Below, piece by piece: positions 58,682 to 64,000 of a DNA stretch of 64,000 bases (the first letter of the stretch is position 1; each line of letters opens with the position of its first letter). The stretch spans positions 32,456 through 96,455 of the forward strand of contig CAIQUG010000118.1 in the NCBI GenBank assembly GCA_903874895.1, given 5' to 3'. Source of the DNA: an uncultured Caulobacterales bacterium (GTDB taxonomy: Bacteria > Pseudomonadota > Alphaproteobacteria > Caulobacterales > Caulobacteraceae). A program made the translations under genes and the position numbers. Below the pieces are notes generated by a model, which was not told the origin of the DNA, did no database searches, and worked only from the letters and a program-made list of their open reading frames with translations.

Positions 58682-58909
58682 ATGAAACAAGACATTCACC
58701 CGGACTATCACTTCATCAATGTCGTGATGACCAATGGGACCACCTACCGCACGCGCTCCACCTACGGCAAGGAGGGCGCGACCCTGAATCTCGATATCGA
58801 CCCCTCGACACATCCGGCCTGGACCGGTGGTCAGCAGCATCTGCTGGACCGCGGCGGCCGCGTCTCGCGCTTCAATGCCAAGTTTGCAGGCTTCACCGGC
58901 AAGCGCTGA
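58682..58909 (+). CDS. rpmE: 50S ribosomal protein L31
   Basis: Bacterial ribosomal protein L31, 75 residues, type A length but lacking the zinc-binding cysteines (no Cys in the protein), the C-minus form. The [14 protein letters not shown] opening and the RFNAKFAG C-terminus are typical. The gene is followed by a clear terminator and faces away from the ABC exporter, an arrangement that is often conserved in Alphaproteobacteria as I recall. Confidence 0.93.
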   Translation: MKQDIHPDYHFINVVMTNGTTYRTRSTYGKEGATLNLDIDPSTHPAWTGGQQHLLDRGGRVSRFNAKFAGFTGKR

Positions 58910-58937
58910 TCTTCGATCCTCGACCTTCGGGTTGGCG

Positions 58938-58969
58938 AAAGCCCCTGCGATCCGTCACAGGGGCTTTTT
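58938..58969 (+). terminator. Intrinsic terminator of rpmE
   Basis: GCCCCTG at 58941-58947 pairs with CAGGGGC at 58958-58964, followed by five T residues, 32 bases after the rpmE stop. Confidence 0.88.
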
Positions 58970-59003
58970 CGTGTCTGATCGCCACCTACACTTCACGCGC
59001 CAG

Positions 59004-59047
59004 AAAGAAAAAAGGGCCGACCAGGATATCCCCCGGCCGGCCCTTGT
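59004..59047 (-). terminator. Intrinsic terminator of gcrA
   Basis: The arms at 59012-59022 and 59035-59045 pair over 11 bases with one mismatch. On the minus strand the stem is followed by the T-rich complement of the A run at 59004-59012. It lies about 50 bases after the gcrA stop and stands back to back with the rpmE terminator. Confidence 0.8.
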
Positions 59048-59092
59048 GCCGGAAGTCTGATGAACCGCGGTGGGGCGCGGTCCGATGTTTAC

Positions 59093-59629
59093 TCAAATGT
59101 ACCGGCGAAGGGACCGCGCCAGTTCGGAGCCATCGCTCCGACGGGCTTTTTTCTGCTGAGGCTGATAGGCGACCCGAGCGTGCTCCACGCAGTAGGGGCC
59201 ATCATCCCCCGTCCGACGACCGCAGAAGCTGAAACCATCCGTTGCCGGATCGCCGATCGGCCATTTGCACATGTGAGCGCCGAGCGTCAGGACCGTGGCA
59301 CTGCCGGGCTCCTCGTGCCGATAGCTGGGCACGGGGGGTTGCGGGGCGGCCGACAGGGGCTGCGGGGCGGGATTCGCCACTTCGGTGCGACGGGGAGGCA
59401 TCGGGGCCTGCATCACCGGACGGGCGGGCCGGCTCGGCTTGAAGGCCGGACGCGCCGGTTGTGAGGGAGCCGCGCGACCGGACAAGCCCAGCCGGTGCAC
59501 CTTTCCGATGACGGCATTGCGCGTCACGCCCCCCAGTTGCTTCGCGATCTGGCTTGCGCTCAGTCCGTCGAGCCAGAGCTTCTTCAGCGTCGCCACGCGA
59601 TCTTCGGTCCAGCCGTTGACAGTCTCCAT
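59093..59629 (-). CDS. gcrA: GcrA-type cell-cycle regulator
   Basis: Alphaproteobacterial transcription factor that binds sigma-70 RNA polymerase and, in Caulobacter, activates promoters carrying GANTC sites methylated by CcrM. The 178-residue protein has the N-terminal helix-turn-helix WTEDRVATLKKLW and SASQIAKQLGGVTRNAVIGK (about 7-45), a Pro/Arg-rich linker (about 52-110) and a C-terminal sigma-interacting domain with CKWPIGDP and FCGRRT. ATG at 59629 is preferred; it is preceded by GGGGG. Its upstream region holds a CtrA-like site, two GANTC sites and a hairpin, listed separately. Confidence 0.93.
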   Translation of the reverse strand: METVNGWTEDRVATLKKLWLDGLSASQIAKQLGGVTRNAVIGKVHRLGLSGRAAPSQPARPAFKPSRPARPVMQAPMPPRRTEVANPAPQPLSAAPQPPVPSYRHEEPGSATVLTLGAHMCKWPIGDPATDGFSFCGRRTGDDGPYCVEHARVAYQPQQKKARRSDGSELARSLRRYI

Positions 59630-59647
59630 GCGCGCCCCCTGATGAGG

Positions 59648-59670
59648 TTCCACCGGCAACTGGTGGAACT
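59648..59670. promoter_or_regulatory. Hairpin in the gcrA leader
   Basis: GTTCCACC at 59648-59655 and GGTGGAAC at 59663-59670 form a perfect 8-bp inverted repeat with a 7-base loop, 19 to 41 bases before the gcrA ATG. In the transcript it would fold just upstream of the ribosome site, which suggests control of translation or an operator. Confidence 0.45.
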
Positions 59671-59719
59671 ATATGTTGTGTGCGGTCAGCAGGACTTCGT
59701 CCGGCCGACACCACATATC

Positions 59720-59735
59720 GTAAACAAACCCTTAA
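59720..59735 (-). promoter_or_regulatory. CtrA-like site upstream of gcrA
   Basis: Read on the minus strand, TTAA is followed by seven bases and TTTA, one base away from the CtrA consensus TTAA-N7-TTAA. In Caulobacter gcrA transcription is repressed by CtrA, so the match in a gcrA upstream region is meaningful but unproven. Confidence 0.4.
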
Positions 59736-59781
59736 AGTCTACAATAGGCGCCTTGGGCTTCGTCCACAGGAACTAGATGTT

Positions 59782-59793
59782 GAATCGGGAATC
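59782..59793. promoter_or_regulatory. Tandem GANTC methylation sites between gcrA and the ABC permease
   Basis: GAATC at 59782-59786 and GAATC at 59789-59793 are two CcrM-type GANTC sites with starts 7 bases apart, in the divergent region between gcrA and the permease gene. GANTC is the CcrM target, and methylated sites are used by GcrA at promoters in Caulobacter. Confidence 0.5.
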
Positions 59794-59852
59794 TGTCGCC
59801 TCCGGATCGTGAAATCCTTGCGTTCGCGAGCTTGAGGACGCACATCAGATGC

Positions 59853-60728
59853 ATGTCAGACCTGATCACCCGCCCTGCCGGCTCGGCCCCGCAGGCTCCT
59901 GAACCCGGCCTGGCCCTTCGCGGGCGGGGGTCGGTGGCCCCGCCCTCGCCGCGGGTCTATAACGGGATCAACTGGACCGGCCTCCAGACCCTTTATCTCA
60001 AGGAGGTCCGGCGGTTCTGGAAGGTGGGCCTTCAGACCATCGCCGCACCGGTCGTGACGACGCTGCTCTACATGATGGTGTTCGTGGTCGCGATGCGCAG
60101 CGCCAACCCGACGGTGGAGGGCGTACCGTTTGCCCAGTTCGTCGCACCCGGCCTGATCATGATGGCGATCTTGACCAACGCCTTTGCCAATTCGTCGTCG
60201 TCGCTGATCCAGGCAAAGATCATGGGCACGGCCCCGGACTTCCTGACCCCGCCCCTGTCGCCGCTGGAACTTGCAGCGGCGTTTTCCATGGGTGCCGCGA
60301 CCCGGGGAGTGCTGGTCGGGCTCGTCACCGCCCTGTCCGTCTGGCCGTTTGCGCATTCGACCATCTTCAGCCTGGCGGCCGTCGTCTATTTCTCCGTTGC
60401 CGCGTCCCTGATGATGGCCTTCGTCGGCGTCCTCACGGGGCTATGGGCGGAGAAGTTCGATCACCTGGCGGCGGTTACCACCTTTGTCGTGACGCCCCTC
60501 ACCTTCCTGTCAGGGACCTTCTACACGATCCATCGCCTTCCGGCCTTCGCCCAGACCTTCGCGGCCTTCAATCCGTTCTTCTATCTGATCGACGGATTCC
60601 GCTATGGATTTGTCGGCCATGCGGACGGGTCGCTGGTCGTGGGCGTGGCCTATACCGGTGGCCTGACTCTCCTGCTGGCGGTCGTGTCGTGGGCGGTGAT
60701 CCGCAGTGGCTGGCGTCTGAAGAACTAG
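59853..60728 (+). CDS. ABC-2 type transporter permease
   Basis: Membrane subunit of an ABC-2 type exporter, 291 residues, with six predicted helices (about 55-285) and the ABC-2 permease motif LSGTFYTIHRLPAF near residue 218. No ATP-binding subunit lies next to it, which is unusual because this family works with a separate ATPase. ATG at 59853 is used; the upstream TTG at 59832 would add seven residues. It diverges from gcrA, and its stop overlaps the stop of murI on the other strand. Confidence 0.82.
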   Translation: MSDLITRPAGSAPQAPEPGLALRGRGSVAPPSPRVYNGINWTGLQTLYLKEVRRFWKVGLQTIAAPVVTTLLYMMVFVVAMRSANPTVEGVPFAQFVAPGLIMMAILTNAFANSSSSLIQAKIMGTAPDFLTPPLSPLELAAAFSMGAATRGVLVGLVTALSVWPFAHSTIFSLAAVVYFSVAASLMMAFVGVLTGLWAEKFDHLAAVTTFVVTPLTFLSGTFYTIHRLPAFAQTFAAFNPFFYLIDGFRYGFVGHADGSLVVGVAYTGGLTLLLAVVSWAVIRSGWRLKN

Positions 60729-61591
60729 ACCGCCCGCTCCGGCAGCGGTTCGAAGCGCAGCGGCCCGCCCCAGTAGGCCTGCAGCAGCGGGCTCGCATCC
60801 CCCGGCTCTCCGCTGGTCAGGAACCGGCGGGCTCCCCCCTCTCCGATCCGGTATTCCTCGTGCCGGGCCAGATACGCCGCCAGACTGTCCGCCACGGCGG
60901 TGGGCTGGTGGATCAGCGGCGTCTGCGGTGGCAGCGCATCCCGGAAAAGGTCTGCGACGATCTCGTAGTGCGTGCAGCCGAGGATGGCCCGGTCCGGCTT
61001 GCGGCCGATCCGGCGCGTCAAGGCCGCGACATGGCCTGCGATTTCCGACGCAAGATCTTCGCGGGACGCCCCGGTCTCGATCATTCGCGCCAGATTGGGG
61101 CAGGGTTCGGAAAAGACGGCCACATCCTGACGACGCTTGTCGATCTCGATTTCGTAGACGCGGCTGCTGGCGGTTCCCGGTGTCGAGAACACACCCACGA
61201 CATCCAGCTTCTCGACCTTGTCGCCGCGACGATCTGCCTCGTGCTCCCAAGGCAGGCCCGTGGCGGCCTCGATGGTGGGAACGATGATGCCCAGGATGTT
61301 GAGGGGTCGCCGCAGTTCCCGGCGCAGACCGGGAAGCCAGGTCTGCTGCAGCCGACGCAGGGCGATGGCGGATGCGGTGTTGCAGGCCAGTACCACGAGG
61401 CTCGCCCCCTCGTCGAACAATCGCATGCAGGCCGAACGGGTCAGGTCCACCACCTCCTCCCCCGGACGGCCGCCATACGGGGCATTGGCCTGATCGCAGT
61501 AGTAGATGAAGTCGGCGGACGGCAGGCGTTCCACCAGCGCGCGATGCACGCTGAGGCCGCCGACACCGGAATCGAAGACACCGAGGCTCAC
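60725..61591 (-). CDS. murI: Glutamate racemase
   Basis: Makes D-glutamate for peptidoglycan. The 288-residue protein has the two active-site cysteine regions: LACNTASAIA and LGCTHYEIV, with the opening GVFDSGVGGLSV (Asp7, Ser8) and YCDQANAPYGGR. It starts with GTG overlapping the stop of the quinone oxidoreductase, so the two are coupled. Length is slightly above the E. coli-type core. Confidence 0.92.
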   Translation of the reverse strand: MSLGVFDSGVGGLSVHRALVERLPSADFIYYCDQANAPYGGRPGEEVVDLTRSACMRLFDEGASLVVLACNTASAIALRRLQQTWLPGLRRELRRPLNILGIIVPTIEAATGLPWEHEADRRGDKVEKLDVVGVFSTPGTASSRVYEIEIDKRRQDVAVFSEPCPNLARMIETGASREDLASEIAGHVAALTRRIGRKPDRAILGCTHYEIVADLFRDALPPQTPLIHQPTAVADSLAAYLARHEEYRIGEGGARRFLTSGEPGDASPLLQAYWGGPLRFEPLPERAV

Positions 61592-62577
61592 GGGACCAGC
61601 ACCACCTTGCCGACGTGGGTCCCGGCTTCCAGCCAGGCGTGCGCGGAACCGGCCTCCGCCAGGGGAAAGCTGCGGTCCACCATCGTCCGCACCTGACCCG
61701 CAGCGATCCACGGCCAGACGGTGGCCTCGATCGCCCGGGCCAGCCGGGCCTTCTCGTCCGCGGAACGGGGACGCAGGGTCGAGCCGGTGATCGTGAGGCG
61801 TTTCTGCATCACCTTCTGCAGGTCGATCTCCACGCGACCGCCGGCCTGGAAGGCGATGTAGACGATTCGTCCCCCGGGCTTCAGGCAGTCGAGGCCCTTC
61901 TGGGCAAAGTCCCCACCGACCATGTCGAGAATGACATCCGCGCCGCCGAAGGCCAGGGTCCTGGCGGAAAAGTCCTCGGTCGTCGTGTCGATCGCAAGGT
62001 CCGCGCCGATCCGAAGGGCGCTGGCGGCCTTGTCGGCCCCCCGGGCGGTGGCGATGACCCGGGCCCCGGCCGCCTTGGCCATCTGGATGGCGGTCACGCC
62101 GATGCCGCTGGTGGCCCCATGCAGCAACAGGGTCTCTCCCGACTTGAGAGCTCCATGCTCGAACACATTGGCAAAGACGGTGAAGACGGTTTCCGGCAGG
62201 CTGGCCGCCGCCACGGCATCGAGCCCGGCCGGGATCGGAAGGGCATGACGGGCATCCACCGCCGCGTATTGCGCATACCCGCCGCCGCCGAGGAGCGCTG
62301 TCACCCGATCGCCCACCGTCCAACGCTCCGCACCGGAGCCGAGGGCCGCCACCTCGCCGGCCACTTCAAGGCCGAGCGTCGAAGGGGCTCCCGGCGGCGG
62401 CGGATAGAATCCCAGCCGCTGGAGAATGTCCGGTCGGTTGACTCCCGCGGCAGCCACCCGGATCAGGATCTGCCCGTCACCCGGAACGGGCGTGTCGATC
62501 TCCACCGGATGCAGGGCGGCGGCCGGACCGGCTCCGCCGTCGACGGCGATGGCGATCATGCGGGCGGGTATGGACAT
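61588..62577 (-). CDS. Zinc-free NAD(P)H quinone oxidoreductase (Qor/PIG3-like)
   Basis: Medium-chain dehydrogenase/reductase of 329 residues without zinc-binding cysteines. It has the N-terminal AAAGVNRPDILQRLG and the NADPH-binding LLHGATSGIGVTAIQMAKAAGARVIA region (about residues 148-172), typical of PIG3/Qor proteins that reduce quinones. ATG at 62577 is supported by GGAG 6 bases upstream. It is followed by murI with a 4-base overlap. Confidence 0.85.
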   Translation of the reverse strand: MSIPARMIAIAVDGGAGPAAALHPVEIDTPVPGDGQILIRVAAAGVNRPDILQRLGFYPPPPGAPSTLGLEVAGEVAALGSGAERWTVGDRVTALLGGGGYAQYAAVDARHALPIPAGLDAVAAASLPETVFTVFANVFEHGALKSGETLLLHGATSGIGVTAIQMAKAAGARVIATARGADKAASALRIGADLAIDTTTEDFSARTLAFGGADVILDMVGGDFAQKGLDCLKPGGRIVYIAFQAGGRVEIDLQKVMQKRLTITGSTLRPRSADEKARLARAIEATVWPWIAAGQVRTMVDRSFPLAEAGSAHAWLEAGTHVGKVVLVP

Positions 62578-62710
62578 GAATGTCTCCGGTCGTGGTCGAT
62601 GGCCCGGCTCGCGTCGCCACACCGGACTTGCTACAGTGCTGGTTCGCCTGTCCGCGCCGGATTTGCAAGGGTGGCGGCGAACCCATGACGCGATTTGGGA
62701 GTTCCATCGG

Positions 62711-62917
62711 ATGGACGAGCCAGCTCAACCCCGTCAAGCCCGCGGTGCCATTCCGGCGTCTCTGGCCAGGGAGGACCTGGATCTCTATTCCGTGGAGGAA
62801 CTGGATCACCGGGTCGTCGTTCTGGAAACCGAGATTGCCCGGGTCCGTGCTGCGCGGGAGCGGAAGCTCTCCGGTCGGGCGGCGGCCGATGCCCTCTTCT
62901 CCCGGCGACCGGATTGA
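62711..62917 (+). CDS. DUF1192 small protein
   Basis: Small protein of 68 residues of the DUF1192 family, found mainly in Alphaproteobacteria; no function is known. The central helix YSVEELDHRVVVLETEIARV is a heptad-like amphipathic segment and probably forms a coiled coil. GGGAG lies about 10 bases before the ATG. It stands 110 bases upstream of the rcdA-like gene on the same strand. Confidence 0.8.
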   Translation: MDEPAQPRQARGAIPASLAREDLDLYSVEELDHRVVVLETEIARVRAARERKLSGRAAADALFSRRPD

Positions 62918-63027
62918 TCCGGACGGGATGGCACGGCGGTTGCAGGGCCGGGACCTGTCTGAAGCGGTGGTCTTGCGTCGCCCCGCTTGCTGTGTTGCCA
63001 TGATGCATAGGCAAGGGTTTGTGTGTG

Positions 63028-63570
63028 ATGAACGAGGTTAGCTCCGCGCTCCCCCCCCGCGGTTCGGTCGTGCAGGATTTTGCACGCTCGGAACTGTTCG
63101 AACGCACGTTCCGCGAGGGGATGGAGTTGGTGGAGACGGCCGCCGTCTATCTGGACGGTCCGGGCCGGCAGGAATCCAAGCTTCTGTCCAGGAATGCGGC
63201 GCTGGCCTATGCCAGCGAGAGCATGCGCCTGACGACGCGGCTGATGCAGGTGGCCAGCTGGCTCCTGGTCCAGCGCGCCGTGCGGGAAGGGGACATGAGC
63301 GCGCAGGAGGCCTGCGATCCGCGCTATCGCATCGGGCCGCAGCCCGTCGCCCGACGGCCGCGCCTGGATGCAGTGGCCGCAGACGATGCGACGGTCGAGC
63401 ATCTTCCCGGCGGACTGACGGAACTGGTGGACCGGTCGGAGCGCCTCTACGACCGGATCTCGCACCTCGACCGGCGGATGTATCTGGAGCCGGAAACCGA
63501 CGACCGCCCGAATCCGGTGCTGAGCCAGTTCGAACGCCTGCGGGCCGCCTTCGACGGCCCGCAGATCTGA
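63028..63570 (+). CDS. rcdA: RcdA-like protease adaptor (DUF1465)
   Basis: Protein of the DUF1465 family, which includes Caulobacter RcdA, an adaptor that delivers CtrA to the ClpXP protease during the cell cycle. The 180-residue product has the conserved helical core LLSRNAALAYASESMRLT and TRLMQVASWLLVQRAV (about 52-92), predicted as a three-helix bundle, and a variable acidic C-terminus. ATG 63028 is used; AAGGG at 63013-63017 lies 10 bases upstream, and a GTG at 63025 is also possible. It is convergent with nrdB. Confidence 0.82.
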   Translation: MNEVSSALPPRGSVVQDFARSELFERTFREGMELVETAAVYLDGPGRQESKLLSRNAALAYASESMRLTTRLMQVASWLLVQRAVREGDMSAQEACDPRYRIGPQPVARRPRLDAVAADDATVEHLPGGLTELVDRSERLYDRISHLDRRMYLEPETDDRPNPVLSQFERLRAAFDGPQI

Positions 63571-63600
63571 TCGTCTCCTCGCGGGCCGCCCTCGACGGCC
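63540..63600. repeat. Duplicated GC-rich hairpin motif around the rcdA stop
   Basis: A 20-base segment (63540-63559) recurs at 63581-63600 with a single base difference. Each copy can fold into a short GGCCG/CGGCC hairpin. The first copy covers the last rcdA codons and the second lies between the convergent rcdA and nrdB stops. Together they may act as a bidirectional transcription end, although no T run follows. Confidence 0.5.
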
Positions 63601-63613
63601 GACCCGGCCAGGA

Positions 63614-64000
63614 TCATTCCGCCGGAAGCGTGTTTTCCGACCGGCGGCTCATCATCTGATCGAAGGACGACCAGACGCCGCCTTCACCCTGCCACTGTCC
63701 GCGGGTGGCGGCCTTGGAATATTCCGTGGCCCGGGCCTCGAAGAAGTTGGCGTGCTCCACGCCCGACAGCATGGCCTGCAGCCAGGGCAGCGGGTTTTCC
63801 TTCACGCCATAGAGGGGCGGCAGCTCCAGCTGGCGCAGGCGCCAGTCGGCGATGAAGCGGATATAGTTCTTGATGTCCTGAGGCTCCATGCCCTGCACCT
63901 CGCCCGCTTCGAAGGCGAGATCGATGAAGCGGTCCTCAAGGGAGACCACCGTGCGGCAGTTCTCGATGATGTCCTCGGCGATCTGGGGGGTCACCCCGCC
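63614..64000 (-). CDS. nrdB: Ribonucleotide reductase beta subunit, C-terminal part (partial)
   Basis: C-terminal portion of the class I ribonucleotide reductase small subunit, about 128 residues visible before the window edge. The reading frame runs to base 64000 without a start. The end FEAGEVQGMEPQDIKNYIRF and the RRLSN-type tail MSRRSENTLPAE resemble NrdB. The tyrosyl-radical and diiron ligand region lies outside the window. The gene is convergent with rcdA. Confidence 0.88.
   Translation of the reverse strand, partial: GGVTPQIAEDIIENCRTVVSLEDRFIDLAFEAGEVQGMEPQDIKNYIRFIADWRLRQLELPPLYGVKENPLPWLQAMLSGVEHANFFEARATEYSKAATRGQWQGEGGVWSSFDQMMSRRSENTLPAE

Overview
The window is a compact, GC-rich stretch of alphaproteobacterial chromosome that carries almost only housekeeping genes. 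The assignment rests on a GcrA-type cell-cycle regulator, an RcdA/DUF1465 adaptor, DUF1192, DUF1674 (SDHAF4), an ELM1-like protein, a CycM-like membrane cytochrome c, a fabA-fabB-fabI run, sdhCDAB next to hisBHAFE, and a cysteine-free ribosomal protein L31. The cell is a didermic, respiring, lipopolysaccharide-making bacterium (kdsB, cytochrome c maturation, complex II, aconitase, bifunctional malic enzyme). The exact order is not settled by sequence alone; a Rhodospirillales- or Kordiimonadales-like lineage is a guess. I saw no tRNA or rRNA gene, insertion sequence, phage gene, attachment site or CRISPR array, and no intergenic stretch longer than about 250 bases. One gene is cut by the window: nrdB at the right end.

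Layout. 1-3000: tadB and tadC of a Flp pilus locus, with a TadD-like TPR gene facing them. 3060-5390: M17 aminopeptidase and NlpC/P60 peptidase. 5390-10080: CycM-like cytochrome divergent from kdsB-pheA-MAPEG, then greA and an ELM1-like gene. 10260-15700: acnA with DUF1223, then ccmA-ccmB and a second MAPEG gene. 15800-22830: acetyltransferase, asd, an isolated exbD, WD40, mtgA, nitroreductase, M28 peptidase and an L,D-transpeptidase-like gene. 22900-31150: OmpR-type regulator, DUF1674-creatininase pair, rsmB, glycine-zipper lipoprotein, then rpe, heparinase-like and CapD-like genes. 31160-40470: 2-hydroxyacid dehydrogenase, SH3 lipoprotein, fabA-fabB-fabI, amn, protein phosphatase and maeB. 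40470-47760: AmpG-like permease, hybrid kinase, comM, a small secreted protein with an ATP-grasp enzyme, and a PfkB kinase. 47810-54630: hisB-hisH-hisA-hisF-hisE followed by sdhC-sdhD-sdhA-sdhB. 54650-64000: DsbG-like protein, folC and ABC exporter, rpmE, gcrA, ABC-2 permease, murI and quinone oxidoreductase, DUF1192, rcdA-like gene and partial nrdB.

How the genes fit together. Many neighbours overlap by ATGA or GTGA (pepA/nlpC, kdsB/pheA, ccmA/ccmB, DUF1674/creatininase, heparinase/capD, hisH/hisA, sdhC/sdhD, ABC exporter/folC, qor/murI, small secreted protein/ATP-grasp), which points to translationally coupled operons. Well-formed intrinsic terminators separate asd from exbD and rpmE from gcrA. 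The window groups parts of several pathways: cell envelope (kdsB, mtgA, murI, L,D-transpeptidase, AmpG, CapD), fatty acid synthesis, histidine synthesis and the TCA cycle (acnA, sdh, maeB, SDHAF4).

Nothing here is a clear new defence or mobile system. The strongest leads are the gcrA upstream region (a CtrA-like site, a tandem pair of GANTC methylation sites and a hairpin within about 150 bases), a paired ATP-grasp and small secreted protein, the heparinase/CapD pair, a cytosolic hybrid kinase with a degenerate receiver, and several intergenic repeats that the gene calls do not explain.
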